Below the pieces are notes generated by a model. It was not told where the DNA came from. It worked only from the letters and a program-made list of their open reading frames with translations, and made no database searches. Shown here one piece after another: positions 18,127 through 28,834 of a stretch of DNA of 64,000 nt; within the stretch, counting starts at the first letter, position 1; each line of letters opens with the position of its first letter. This DNA is from Desulfovibrio sp. (GTDB taxonomy: Bacteria > Desulfobacterota > Desulfovibrionia > Desulfovibrionales > Desulfovibrionaceae), in the NCBI GenBank assembly GCA_016218665.1, contig JACRDI010000008.1, positions 124,001 to 188,000 of the forward strand, read 5' to 3'. The position numbers and the translations under genes are program-made.

Positions 18127-19413
18127 TCAGCCGTGCCCGTTATGGCCGCCATGGCCGTTGTGGTGCTGCGGGGGCAGGGCCAGGAGCAGCGTGTCGGCCC
18201 ACTGGAAGGAGGCGTTGTAGGCCGTGGCCACCGACCCCGTGGGCAGCCCCAGGTCCAGGGCGCACTGGGCCATGTCGTCCCAGCGGGTGTCCTCAATGGC
18301 CTGGGCCATGGCCAGCCAGGTGGAGTAGGGACCCTTTTGGCCGCAGAGCCCGGCGTAGAGCATGTCGTCCAGGGAGAGCTTGTCCAGCACGCGCTCCATG
18401 GGCATGTCGAGCATGGCCGGCAAAAGGGAGAACAGCCCCAGCAGGAAGAGGCTGTCGGCCTGGTTGCGGCGCTCGGACGCGACGGCCAGCAGTTCGAAGA
18501 ACTTGGCCCGCTGGGCCGAGAGGTGCAGCAGCTCCCGCGCCTTGGTGGAGGGGGTCACGTCGCCCAGGACCATGACCCGCAGCCAGGCCGAGAGCTGCAC
18601 CCAGCCCGCCATGACCACGGCCTGGCGCACGGAGGAGACCTTCTTCAACAGGCCGAAGTGGGCGGAGTTCAGCATGGTGAGCACCCGGTACGACACCGAG
18701 GCGTCGGCCTCGATGGCCGTGACCAGCTGGTCCGTGGGCGGCTCCGAGCGGGAGAGCAGGTCCAGCAGGGTGAGGCGGGTGGATTCCGCCGCGGAGATCT
18801 TGCGCTGTGTCAGGGTCACCGGCTCGCGGAAGAAGTGCCCGGCGAACAGGGTGAAGCCCAGCTCCCGGGCCAGATCGGCGGCCTCGTGGGTCTCCACGCG
18901 CTTGGCCAGCAGGGTCAGGCCGCGGTCCTTCAGGGCGTCCACCGTGCGCTTGAGTTCGCCGTTCAGCGCCTCGGGCGTGCGCATGTCCAGGATCACCGTG
19001 GAGCACATGGTGAGCAGCGGATTCTTCAGGTCAAAGGGGCGCGGCAGGTCCAGGGCCATGAAGTAGCCCTCACCCGCCAGGGTGCGCAGGGCGGCCAGGT
19101 ATCTGGGGTCGTCGGCCGGGTAGGGATCCAGCACGGGCATGACGCAGGCCGCGCCCAGGGCCTTGGGAATGCCGGTCATCAGGGCCTGGGGCGGCAGGTG
19201 GATGAGCGCCTTGTGCGGCAGGGCGCATGTGTCCATGCAGGCGGGCAGGCACTGGATGACCGAGAGGGTGGCCTGGAGCGGATCGGAAAACTCTGAATAC
19301 GTATGTTCCTGGCAGCGACGGTAGTAGTGGAAGTACCCCCAGGTGTGCAGCTGCTCGTCCAACACGGGCTGCCGGGCCACGAAGAGGGTTTCGTAGTGTG
19401 ACGGGGATGCCAT
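18127..19413 (-). CDS. EAL-like/HDOD signalling protein (YuxH type)
   Basis: A 428-residue protein. It begins ETLFVARQPVLDEQLHTWGY, the usual opening of YuxH-like proteins, whose N-terminal half is an EAL fold; catalytic EAL residues are not conserved here. The C-terminal HDOD domain (about residues 200-380) includes IEADASVSYRVLTMLNSAHFG and RQAVVMAGWVQLSAWLRVMVLG. HDOD proteins relay signals by protein contact and often accompany c-di-GMP enzymes. The tail is PPQHHNGHGGHNGHG, a histidine-rich end that could bind metal. It is divergent from a GGDEF gene across about 90 bases and precedes the coiled-coil sensor by 46 bases, so those two likely share a transcript. Confidence 0.8.
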   Translation of the reverse strand: MASPSHYETLFVARQPVLDEQLHTWGYFHYYRRCQEHTYSEFSDPLQATLSVIQCLPACMDTCALPHKALIHLPPQALMTGIPKALGAACVMPVLDPYPADDPRYLAALRTLAGEGYFMALDLPRPFDLKNPLLTMCSTVILDMRTPEALNGELKRTVDALKDRGLTLLAKRVETHEAADLARELGFTLFAGHFFREPVTLTQRKISAAESTRLTLLDLLSRSEPPTDQLVTAIEADASVSYRVLTMLNSAHFGLLKKVSSVRQAVVMAGWVQLSAWLRVMVLGDVTPSTKARELLHLSAQRAKFFELLAVASERRNQADSLFLLGLFSLLPAMLDMPMERVLDKLSLDDMLYAGLCGQKGPYSTWLAMAQAIEDTRWDDMAQCALDLGLPTGSVATAYNASFQWADTLLLALPPQHHNGHGGHNGHG

Positions 19414-19500
19414 CGCGTTGCTCCGAAAATGACGTAACATTTTGGGCAAGTTTCACATGGACATGGACTTGCCTTTGAACAAATGCTAGCGAGTCCTTCC

Positions 19501-20463
19501 ATGAAAGTAAAGGCACTGCTGGAGGAAGGCGCGGGCCCCGAGCTCGTGTCCCGGCTGTTCCACATCGAGCGCTATGCATGGATGGCCCTGTCCTATGACA
19601 TGGCCGTGGCGCTCGACATGGACGGCTGCATCCTCGCGGCCAACGCCGCCTGGCAGCGCGCCACCGGCCTCTGGCCGGAGGCCCTGCGCGGGCAGTACCT
19701 GCTCGAATTCATGGACTTCGACGACCGCGAGCGCGTGCTGGCCGCCTTCCAAAGCCTTATCACAAGCGATGCGGCCAGCACCACCTTTGATTTCCGCTTC
19801 CGTTGCGACCAGGGCGTGTACAAGCGCTTCAACTGGAACGTGCTCTTCTTCCCGGACACGGAAATTTTCTACTGCATCGTCAAGGATCTGAGCAACATCC
19901 ACGACCTGCACCACGCGGCCTACCACGACACCCTCACCGGCCTGCCCAACAGGCTTTTCCTGAAGGACGCCCTGCCCAGGCTGGTGGGCGGCGCGGTGGA
20001 GCGCCGGCACGTGCTGGGCCTGTACTTCATAGACCTGGACGGCTTCAAGGCCGTGAACGACACCCTGGGCCACCAGGCCGGCGACGTGCTGCTGCAGACC
20101 GTGGCCGAGCGCCTGCGGCGCTGCGCCTCCCGGCCGGACAGATGCGTGCGCCTGGGCGGCGACGAGTTCGTGCTGCTTGAAACCTGGCCCTGCGAGGACC
20201 ACCGGCCCGAGGACATGGCCGGGGCCATCATCGAGACCGTGAACCGGCCCGTGTGCATCGACGGCTGCGACGTGCGCGTGGGCGCGTCCATCGGCATCGC
20301 CCTGGCCCCCTCCGCCGCCAGCACCCCGGGCGAGCTCATGGAGCTGGCGGACAAGGCCATGTACAGCGCCAAGCGCAGCGGCAAGAACCGCTTCCTCCTC
20401 GCCACCGGGGCGGAGGGCCCCGCCTGCCCCATGGGGCTTGAATCCCTGGACGCGAACAGGTAG
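19501..20463 (+). CDS. PAS-GGDEF diguanylate cyclase
   Basis: A 320-residue cytoplasmic protein; the ATG at 19501 is chosen, and one six codons earlier is equally possible since neither has a clear ribosome site. Residues about 25-135 form a PAS domain (GCILAANAAWQRATG). The GGDEF domain follows, with HDTLTGLPNR, FIDLDGFKAVND and an intact RLGGDEFVLL near residue 219, so synthesis of c-di-GMP is expected. The inhibitory I-site position reads SRPD instead of RxxD, so product inhibition may be lost. It is divergently paired with the HDOD gene. Confidence 0.87.
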   Translation: MKVKALLEEGAGPELVSRLFHIERYAWMALSYDMAVALDMDGCILAANAAWQRATGLWPEALRGQYLLEFMDFDDRERVLAAFQSLITSDAASTTFDFRFRCDQGVYKRFNWNVLFFPDTEIFYCIVKDLSNIHDLHHAAYHDTLTGLPNRLFLKDALPRLVGGAVERRHVLGLYFIDLDGFKAVNDTLGHQAGDVLLQTVAERLRRCASRPDRCVRLGGDEFVLLETWPCEDHRPEDMAGAIIETVNRPVCIDGCDVRVGASIGIALAPSAASTPGELMELADKAMYSAKRSGKNRFLLATGAEGPACPMGLESLDANR

Positions 20464-20516
20464 TCCAGAGGGCGCAGGCGCCACCCGGCGCGCCCATGTC
20501 CCTTGCGGAGGTTTCC

Positions 20517-22205
20517 ATGCGCTCCAGTTCCAACGCCCTGGCCGGCCAGACCGGTCTGGCCGCTCTGGCCACGGCCCTCGTCGCCTTGGCTGCGGCCGTG
20601 GCCCTCAACTACGCCTTCTGGTTCGTCCAGGGGCGGCCGCAGGACATTCCCGACGCCAAGACCCCGCGCATCAAGAGCGCCTCCTTCAGCCCGTACCGCG
20701 TGGGGCAAAGCCCCTTCGGCGCGCCCTTCACCCGGCAGCAGCTGGAGGAGGACATGGCCGTGGCGGCCAAACATTTCTCGCGCATCCGCACCTACTCCAA
20801 CACCAACCAGTTCGCCCCCGTGCCCGAGCTGGCCCAGAAGCACGGCCTCAAGGTCATCCTGGGGGCCTGGGTGGGCGCCAACCTGGAAAGCAACGAGAAG
20901 GAGATCGCCGGGCTCATCAAGGCCGCCAACGAGTACCCCGACGCCGTGGAACGCGTGGTGGTGGGCAACGAGGTGCTCCTGCGCCGCGAGATCACCCCGG
21001 AGCTGCTCATCGACTACATCCGCCGGGTCAAGGCAGCCATCAAGCAGCCCGTCACCTACGCCGACGTGTGGGAGTTCTGGCTCAAGTATCCGCAGGTGGC
21101 CAAGGAGGTGGACTCCATCACCATCCACGTGCTGCCCTACTGGGAGAACACCCCCACCCCTCTGGACCGCGTGGTGGAGCACATGCTGCAGGCGCACGAC
21201 GCCATCGCCAAGGCCTACCCCGGCAAGCCCATCCTCATCGGCGAGATCGGCTGGCCCAGCGCGGGCCGCGTGCGCAAGAACGCCGTTCCCGGCCGCGTGG
21301 CCCAGGCCACCTTCGTCCGCCAGATCATGAACACGGCCGAGGAGAGGGGCATCGACTTCAACCTGTTCGAGCTCTTCGACGAGCCGTGGAAGTTCGGCCA
21401 GGAAGGCACCGTGGGCGGCAACTGGGGCATCATCGACGTGGACCGCCACATCAAGTTCCCCCTCACCGGCCCGGTGAGCGAGAAGCCCTACTGGATGACC
21501 GCCTTCCTGGCGTCCTCCGCCCTGGGCGCGGCCATGGCCGGCCTGGCCCTGCGCCTGCGCCCGCCACGCGGCGCCGGCAGGACCGCCCTGCTCTGCCTGG
21601 CGGCCCAGGCCCTGGCCACCATGCTGGCCATGAGCGCCGAGCAGAGCCTGCGCCTGGCCTTCGGCACGGCCGGGGTCATCGGCGGAGCGCTCATGACCGG
21701 CGGCGGGGCCGTGCTCTGCCTGCTGGTGTTCTCCGAGTTCGCGGACCTCATGGCCGGCGGCCCCTCCGACAATGCGGGGCCCAGGCCCCTGTCTCCGGTC
21801 ATCGCCCGGCTGGAGGCCCTGCGCTCCTTCCGCCTGAACCTGCGCAACCGCGCCGAGCTGGTGGGCCTGCTGGACCTCATCTTCGGCCTGGCCGCCCTGG
21901 CGCTGACCTTCGGCCTGCTGGTGGATCCCCGCTACCGCGACTTCCGCGTGGCCCAGTTCCTGCCCATCGCCCTGTGCATGACCCTGCGCTGGCTTTCCAC
22001 CCGCGAACTGCCGCGCCCCGTGGGCACCCCGCGCGAGGAGTGGCTCATGGTGGGCACCTTCGTGGTCGGGGCCGTGGCCATTCCCCTCAAGGAAGGCCTG
22101 ATGAACCCTGCCGCCCTGGCCTGGGGCGGCACCCTGCTGCTGCTGGCCCTGCCCTGGGGCCTGTCCATCCTGCGGCAGCGGCGGGCCATGGCCCAAACCT
22201 CCTAG
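20517..22205 (+). CDS. GH17-family beta-1,3-glucan hydrolase/glucanosyltransferase with membrane C-terminus
   Basis: A 562-residue membrane protein. The ATG at 20517 has GGAGG five bases upstream and is preferred to 20496. One N-terminal helix anchors a GH17 domain (about residues 45-320) with the acid/base glutamate E152 in VVGNEVLLR and the nucleophile E243 in IGEIGWPS. The last 200 residues hold six or seven hydrophobic segments. Related proteins in Pseudomonas and rhizobia remodel beta-1,3-glucans or shape glucans as they are exported; a role in envelope or periplasmic glucan is inferred. It is followed 18 bases on by the photolyase gene. Confidence 0.82.
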   Translation: MRSSSNALAGQTGLAALATALVALAAAVALNYAFWFVQGRPQDIPDAKTPRIKSASFSPYRVGQSPFGAPFTRQQLEEDMAVAAKHFSRIRTYSNTNQFAPVPELAQKHGLKVILGAWVGANLESNEKEIAGLIKAANEYPDAVERVVVGNEVLLRREITPELLIDYIRRVKAAIKQPVTYADVWEFWLKYPQVAKEVDSITIHVLPYWENTPTPLDRVVEHMLQAHDAIAKAYPGKPILIGEIGWPSAGRVRKNAVPGRVAQATFVRQIMNTAEERGIDFNLFELFDEPWKFGQEGTVGGNWGIIDVDRHIKFPLTGPVSEKPYWMTAFLASSALGAAMAGLALRLRPPRGAGRTALLCLAAQALATMLAMSAEQSLRLAFGTAGVIGGALMTGGGAVLCLLVFSEFADLMAGGPSDNAGPRPLSPVIARLEALRSFRLNLRNRAELVGLLDLIFGLAALALTFGLLVDPRYRDFRVAQFLPIALCMTLRWLSTRELPRPVGTPREEWLMVGTFVVGAVAIPLKEGLMNPAALAWGGTLLLLALPWGLSILRQRRAMAQTS

Positions 22206-22223
22206 CCCAGGCGGACGAGCCCC

Positions 22224-23576
22224 ATGCATCCCGCGCGCGCCCGGCTCATCCACAACAGACCACAACAATGCGGGCCCGTGCTCTACTGGATGCACCGGGA
22301 GTTGCGCGCCCGGGACAACTGGGGCCTGCTGCACGCGCGGCACCTGGCCGCCGAGCGCGGCCAGCCCCTGGCCGTGGTGTTCTGCCTGGCCCGGCACTAT
22401 CCCCTGGCCGCCCTGGCGCACTTCGCCTTCCTCACCCATGGCCTGGACGAAACCGCCCGCAGCCTTGAAGCCCTCGGCATCCCCTTCGTGCTGCTGCGCG
22501 GCGAGCCCGGTCAGGCCGTGGCCGAGTACGCCGCCCTGGCCAAGGCCGGGCTCCTGGTCACCGACGCCGACCCCACCCGGCCCAAGCGCGCCTGGCTGGC
22601 CGAGCTGCTCTCCCGGCTGCAGTGCCCGGCCATCGAGGTGGACGGCCGCAACGTGGTGCCCGCGCGGCGCGCCTCGGACAAGGCCGAGTACATGGCCCGC
22701 ACCATCCGGCCCAAGATCCAGCGCCTGCTGCCGGAATTTCTGGCCCCCTTCCCCACCCTGGCTGCCCAGACGCTTCCCTGGCACGCCCCGCGGCCATCCG
22801 CCGACTGGCCCGCCCTGCTGGCCGAGTTCGGCCCGCCGCCGGAGGCCTTCCCCCCCGGCGAAACGGCCGCCGCCAGCACCCTGGCCGCCTTCCTGGGCGC
22901 GGGCCAACAGGGCAGGCTGGCCCGCTATGCCGACGACCGCAACACCCCGCTGGACCCGGCGTCCTCCCTGCTTTCGCCCCACCTTCACTTCGGCCACATC
23001 TCGGCCCAGCGCATCGCCTTGGAGGTCCTCTCCTCCAACGCCCCGGCCCCCGCGCGCGAGGCCTTCCTGGAGCAGCTCATCGTGCGGCGCGAGCTGGCCG
23101 AGAACTTCTGCCTGCACACGCCGAACTACGACAGCGTTGACGCCTTCCCCGCCTGGGCGCGCGCAACCCTGGCCAAGCACCAGGCCGACCGCCGCCCCTT
23201 CCTGGCCACGGAGGCCCAGCTGGACAGCAGCGCCACGCCCGACCCCCTGTGGAACGCGGCCCAGCGCCAGCTGCTGGCCACCGGGCACATGCACGGCTGG
23301 CTGCGCATGTACTGGGCCAAGCAGATCCTGCTCTGGTCGCCCGATGCCGAGACCGCGCTGGCCCGCGTGCTGCGGCTGAACGACTCCCTGTCCCTGGACG
23401 GGCGCGACGTGAACGGCTACGCCGGGGCCGCCTGGAGCATCGGCGGCGTGCACGACCGCCCCTGGCCCGAACGCCCCGTGTTCGGCACCGTGCGCTCCAT
23501 GACCTTCTCCGGCGCGGCCAGGAAGTTCGACGTGCAGGCCTTCATCGACCGCTGGACCCGGCCGAGGCTGCCCTAG
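22224..23576 (+). CDS. phr: Class II CPD photolyase
   Basis: A 450-residue FAD enzyme that splits cyclobutane pyrimidine dimers using blue light. The class II features are the late block GHMHGWLRMYWAKQILLWS and LDGRDVNGYAGAAWSIGGVHDRPWPERPVFG, with the N-terminal YWMHRELRARDNWGLLHA antenna domain. It is full length. It is probably co-transcribed with the upstream GH17 gene, which is functionally unrelated. It suggests the organism meets sunlight at times. Confidence 0.92.
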   Translation: MHPARARLIHNRPQQCGPVLYWMHRELRARDNWGLLHARHLAAERGQPLAVVFCLARHYPLAALAHFAFLTHGLDETARSLEALGIPFVLLRGEPGQAVAEYAALAKAGLLVTDADPTRPKRAWLAELLSRLQCPAIEVDGRNVVPARRASDKAEYMARTIRPKIQRLLPEFLAPFPTLAAQTLPWHAPRPSADWPALLAEFGPPPEAFPPGETAAASTLAAFLGAGQQGRLARYADDRNTPLDPASSLLSPHLHFGHISAQRIALEVLSSNAPAPAREAFLEQLIVRRELAENFCLHTPNYDSVDAFPAWARATLAKHQADRRPFLATEAQLDSSATPDPLWNAAQRQLLATGHMHGWLRMYWAKQILLWSPDAETALARVLRLNDSLSLDGRDVNGYAGAAWSIGGVHDRPWPERPVFGTVRSMTFSGAARKFDVQAFIDRWTRPRLP

Positions 23577-23632
23577 CCCCGGCATCCGCCCGGCTCCCGC
23601 CGCCCTGTCCCTTCGCCCATCGCCGGACCACC

Positions 23633-23712
23633 CCGCCGCCTGTCCAGGCGGCGGCAGCGGGAGTCCAGAGGGCCTCGTGCCCTCTGGCGGGGTCAAGGGG
23701 CGGCGCCCCTTG
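23633..23712 (-). repeat. Orphan composite palindromic element in minus orientation
   Basis: On the minus strand: caaggggcgccgccccttg (23694-23712), CCAGAGGG...CCCTCTGG hairpin (23665-23687), then a perfect 10-bp ccgccgcctg/caggcggcgg hairpin (23633-23654). The order is that of a 3' UTR for a minus-strand gene ending near 23720, but none exists there. Confidence 0.8.
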
Positions 23713-23769
23713 AAAATACGCCGCCTCTCCTCGCCCAGCCAGCGGGGCGGACTCCGCGCCTTCACCCTG

Positions 23770-23825
23770 CGCCTGCCCGCCCACGCCTGCCCGCCCACGC
23801 CTGCCCGCCATGCCAGCCCGCCATA
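23770..23825. repeat. 14-bp tandem repeat, four copies
   Basis: Two exact copies of cgcctgcccgccca, one with a final t, and a fourth degenerate copy. It is a non-coding minisatellite in the photolyase-MFS gap. Confidence 0.75.
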
Positions 23826-23987
23826 CTAGTCTGGCCATGCCGCCTGGCCCGCGCCGCTGGCCGGGTTGTTTGGAGCCTTTCACCGATTGCCGCGCCCCAT
23901 GAAGGCCGCGTTGCGCTACAGGCTGCGAGGCCCTGCCTGTTGCGGGCCGCAAGTGCAGACGCGGATGAGGGCACGGAGGAAGAGCGG

Positions 23988-25268
23988 GTGGCGGAAAATC
24001 GTGACGGAGAACGGTGTGGGTGCTCCCTTGCCGCGGCGGGGGCGGCGCCCGCAAGAAGCGCGGGCAACGCGCGCGGCTGGGTGGTGGTGTTCTGTGGACT
24101 GGGCCTCAACCTGGCCCTGGGCGTGCTGTACGCCTGGAGCGTGTTCGCCAAGCAGATGACCGAGGCGGTGGAGGCGGGCGGTCTGGGGCTCTCCAAGACC
24201 GAGGCGAGCCTGCCGTACATGCTGGCCATCGGGGTGTTCGCGCTCATGATGGTGCCCGCCGGGCGCATGCAGGACAGGCTGGGCCCGCGCAAGGTGGCCA
24301 TGGCCGGAGCTGTGCTCACGGGACTGGGGCTGCTGGTCTCAAGCCTGGTGGAGCCGGGGGTGCTCTGGCCGGTGCTGACGGGTTTCGGCCTCATGGCGGG
24401 CGCGGGCTTCGGCCTGGGGTACGCGGCGGCCACGCCAGCGGCCATCAAATGGTTCCCGCCGGAGAAGAAGGGCCTGGTCACCGGCCTGGTGGTCAGCGGC
24501 TTCGGCCTCGCCCCGGTGTACATCGCCCCGCTGGCCAAGCAGCTGCTGGCGGCCCACGGGGTCAGCGGCGCGTTCCGCATCCTGGGCCTGGCCTTCACCG
24601 TGGTGGCCCTGGCCCTGGGCAGCCGCATCGTGAACCCGCCGGCCGCTTCGGAACAGGGCTCCAAACAGGCCACGGCGGGCGCCCAGGCCGGGAGCAACTG
24701 GCGCGACATGCTGCGCACGCGCTCCTTCTATCTGCTCTATGCCGAGTACACCTGCGCCGCCCTGGCGGGCTTGATGATCATCGGCCACCTGGCCAAGATC
24801 ATCGCCGTGCAGAGCGGCGGCGCGGTGCAGACGGGCTTCCTGCTCGTGGCCTCCATGGCCGTGTTCAACGCCCTGGGGCGGCTCATGGCGGGCATGCTCT
24901 CGGACAAGCTGGGCCGCATGCGCACGCTTCTGTGCGTGTGTTTGAGCCAGGCCGCGGTGATGCTGGCCTTTCCCGGCCTGGAGGGCATGGGCGGATTCTT
25001 CGCGGGCAGCGCGGTGGTGGGATTCAGCTACGGGGCGTGCCTGGCGCTTTTTCCGGCCACCGTGGCCGACTACTGGGGCGCGCGCGGCTTCGGCCTCAAC
25101 TACGGCATCCTGTTCACGGCCTGGGGCCTGGGCGGGGTGTTCGGCCCGCTCCTTGCCGGGCGCATCGCCGACGCCACGGGCGGCTACGCCCTGGCCTACC
25201 ACATCGCCGCGGGCCTCATGCTGGCGGCCGCCGGGCTCACGCTGTTCACAAAGAAGCCCGCGGGCTAG
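23988..25268 (+). CDS. OFA-family MFS transporter (oxalate/formate antiporter-like)
   Basis: A permease of about 426 residues with twelve helices. Typical OFA motifs are NLALGVLYAWSVFAKQM in helix 1, GRMQDRLGPRKVAM (motif A), and GFSYGACLALFPATVADYWGARGFGLNYGILFTAWGLGG late in the protein. Known members carry oxalate/formate or other monocarboxylates; substrate unknown here. The start is uncertain: the GTG at 23988 follows a GGAGGAAG sequence, while a TTG at 23940 would add 16 residues and the first helix begins only about 30 residues later. Confidence 0.82.
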   Translation: MAENRDGERCGCSLAAAGAAPARSAGNARGWVVVFCGLGLNLALGVLYAWSVFAKQMTEAVEAGGLGLSKTEASLPYMLAIGVFALMMVPAGRMQDRLGPRKVAMAGAVLTGLGLLVSSLVEPGVLWPVLTGFGLMAGAGFGLGYAAATPAAIKWFPPEKKGLVTGLVVSGFGLAPVYIAPLAKQLLAAHGVSGAFRILGLAFTVVALALGSRIVNPPAASEQGSKQATAGAQAGSNWRDMLRTRSFYLLYAEYTCAALAGLMIIGHLAKIIAVQSGGAVQTGFLLVASMAVFNALGRLMAGMLSDKLGRMRTLLCVCLSQAAVMLAFPGLEGMGGFFAGSAVVGFSYGACLALFPATVADYWGARGFGLNYGILFTAWGLGGVFGPLLAGRIADATGGYALAYHIAAGLMLAAAGLTLFTKKPAG

Positions 25269-25413
25269 AACACGCCGCGAGCGGGAGGGGGGGGCCTCAA
25301 GAGCCCCTGCCCTCGCCCGCGACTTGACCTTTGCCGCCACATAAGGGAAAGTGCCGCGATTTTCCACGCGGCATGGGCTGTTGTAGCGCCCGCCGCCCTC
25401 TTTTGGAGCACCC

Positions 25414-27007
<1,594 letters not shown>

Positions 27008-27015
<8 letters not shown>

Positions 27016-27670
27016 GCGCACACCCAAGAAGCCGCCCCAGGACCTCTCGCACCTGGCCCCCATCCTTGAGGGCGCCGAGGTTCCCGAAGAGCACAAGCGC
27101 GCCTTCACCACCGAGGAAATCGGCCTGCTGCCCCTCACCGCCTTCGTGGGCAAGATCATCCTGGTGGAGAGCGACCGCCAGCTGCACCAGGCCATGCACG
27201 TGCTGCACGAGGAAGAGATCCTCGGCTTCGACACCGAGACCCGGCCCATCTTCAAGAAGGGCGTCACGCCCCCGCCCGCCCTGCTCCAGCTGGCAAGCCA
27301 CAAGGACGTGTACATCTTCCAGCTCGCCAAGCTGGCGGACAAGGCCGTGCTCACCGAGCTGCTCGCCTCCCGCCACATCATCAAGAGCGGCGTTTCCGTG
27401 CGCGACGACCTGAAGGGGCTGAAGCAGCACTTCGAGTTCACCGAGCGCCGCTTCGTGGACCTTGGCGAGGTGGCCAAGCGCCTGGGCATGATGACCCACG
27501 GCCTGCGCAACCTCTCCGCCAACCTCATGGGCGTGCGCATCAGCAAGGGCGCGCAGTGCTCCAACTGGGCGCGCGAGGCGCTCTCCACCAAGCAGATCGT
27601 CTACGCCGCCACCGATGCCTGGATCAGCCGCGAACTGTACCTGAAATTCTCCGACATGGGCGTGCTGTAG
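27008..27670 (+). CDS. RNase D-like 3'-5' exonuclease domain protein
   Basis: A 220-residue protein with a DEDD-type exonuclease fold. Exo I is [10 protein letters not shown] (D and E), Exo II is [15 protein letters not shown], and Exo III is [12 protein letters not shown], of the DEDDy kind, so the metal ligands are present. Unlike RNase D it has no HRDC domain. It probably trims RNA or DNA 3' ends. The ATG at 27008 overlaps the prfC stop; a GTG two codons earlier is possible. The transcript ends in a composite palindromic element. Confidence 0.85.
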
Positions 27671-27724
27671 GCGCGAGACGCCAGGGCCTGCGCCCTTTGG
27701 GCCGGCAGGCGAGCATGTGTTTCG

Positions 27725-27794
27725 CAAGGGGCGCCGCCCCTTGGACCCCGCTGGGGCGCCGCCCCAGACCCCGCCAGGGGGTAGCACCCCCTGG
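27725..27794 (+). repeat. Composite 3'-UTR palindromic element after the exonuclease gene
   Basis: In order: caaggggcgccgccccttg (27725-27743), ctggggcgccgccccag (27751-27767), and CCAGGGGGT-AGC-ACCCCCTGG (27774-27794), then acccgcatg and the hairpin at 27806. One of the clearest full copies. Confidence 0.85.
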
Positions 27795-27805
27795 ACCCGC
27801 ATGGC

Positions 27806-27847
27806 GCGCGAAGGCCCGGACGAGCAAGCTCGTCCGGGCCTTCGCGC
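27806..27847 (+). terminator. 20-bp perfect hairpin ending the prfC-exonuclease transcript
   Basis: Perfect 20-bp stem gcgcgaaggcccggacgagc with a minimal loop and its complement. It ends the composite element. No run of T follows, so termination by this hairpin is inferred from its position. Confidence 0.75.
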
Positions 27848-28043
27848 TTATGGAGGGCAAGAGGGAGACACGCCGCCGTGTCTTCCGCCGCTTCCAGCCC
27901 GAAACGGCCGCTTGCCGCAACATTGTCCGACGACATCCTGCCGTGCCCGCCTCTCCGGAAGTCCGGCGGCACGTGGACGGAAAGGGAGGGAGTTCCGGAG
28001 CCGCCGCGCGCTCAAGCCAGCCCAGCCCACGACAAGTATCGCC

Positions 28044-28106
28044 CCGCCGTCTGTCCGGCAGGGCAGACGGCGGCAAAGGGAGTCCAGAGGGCCTCGTGTC
28101 CTCTGG
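28044..28106 (-). repeat. Composite 3'-UTR palindromic element after the thioesterase gene
   Basis: Minus strand: a ccggggccctgccccgg palindrome near 28112-28128, the CCAGAGGA...TCCTCTGG-type hairpin (28084-28106, one changed pair), then the ccgccgtctg.../...cagacggcgg hairpin (28044-28073) as terminator. Confidence 0.75.
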
Positions 28107-28183
28107 CGGGGTCCGGGGCAGGGCCCCGGCTGGAGGGGCAAAGGGCCGGGAACACGGGACGGCGGGGGCCCCTGGCGCGTCCG

Positions 28184-28693
28184 CTACCCGTTGCGCTCCT
28201 CGGCCATGGCCTGGCGGCGCAGTTCGCGGCGGCGCAGGGCCTGCCTGTGTCGGCGTTCGGCCACGTCGCCTTCGATGACGAGCGGCGGCGCGGGGCGCGG
28301 GGCGCCGTGCTCATCCAGGGCCACGAAGGTGAGGTAGGCGGAATTGGTGTGCCGCACCTCTCCCGTGAGGAGATTTTCGGCCTCCACGCGCACGCCTATC
28401 TCCATGCTGGTGCGGCCCACCATGTTCAGGCTGGCCTTGAGGATGACCAGCTCGCCCACGTACACCGGCCGCAGAAAGTCCATGCGGTCGATGCTGGCGG
28501 TGACGGCCCAGCCGCGCACGTGGCGCATGGCCACCACGCCGGCTGCGGTGTCGATGAGCTTCAGGATGACGCCGCCGTGCACGTTTCCGGCCGGATTGGC
28601 GTCGTGGGGCAGCACCTGGTGGGTGAGGGTGACGGCGGATTCGGCGGCGCTTTTGCCCGCCTGGCATGGCTGGGCGGGGTGCGTATCGGACAT
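28184..28693 (-). CDS. Acyl-CoA thioesterase, YciA/cytosolic type hot-dog fold
   Basis: A 169-residue single hot-dog domain. The conserved stretch is PHDANPAGNVHGGVILKLIDTAAGVVAMRH, with the catalytic aspartate in the helix, then SIDRMDFLRPVYVGELVILKASLN. Family members hydrolyse acyl-CoA esters. The ATG at 28693 has AGGAG five bases upstream and is preferred to 28723. The C-terminal 35 residues are Arg-rich and probably an extension beyond the domain. Confidence 0.88.
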   Translation of the reverse strand: MSDTHPAQPCQAGKSAAESAVTLTHQVLPHDANPAGNVHGGVILKLIDTAAGVVAMRHVRGWAVTASIDRMDFLRPVYVGELVILKASLNMVGRTSMEIGVRVEAENLLTGEVRHTNSAYLTFVALDEHGAPRPAPPLVIEGDVAERRHRQALRRRELRRQAMAEERNG

Positions 28694-28834
28694 GGGCGCT
28701 CCTGTGTTGGGGAGGAAGGGCATAGGTGGTGTAGGCCGGATGCCTTGGGCGGGTCAAGGTCGGCACGGGTATTCCTATTCTGCCGGGCTCGTGCTAGGGG
28801 GAGTGAATAACCACGAGTTGAGGAGTTCCGCCCC

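Larger units (their letters stand above)
23577..23987. other. 411-bp gap between the photolyase and MFS genes
   Basis: The gap holds a repeat element in minus orientation (23633-23712) and a 14-bp tandem repeat (23770-23825). The rest, to the MFS start, has no gene that I can support. Confidence 0.55.
27671..28183. other. 513-bp convergent intergenic region with two opposed repeat elements
   Basis: The left part is the 3' element and terminator of the exonuclease gene (27725-27847). The right part is the equivalent element of the thioesterase gene on the other strand (28044-28106). The 190 bases between them show nothing I recognise. Confidence 0.6.
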
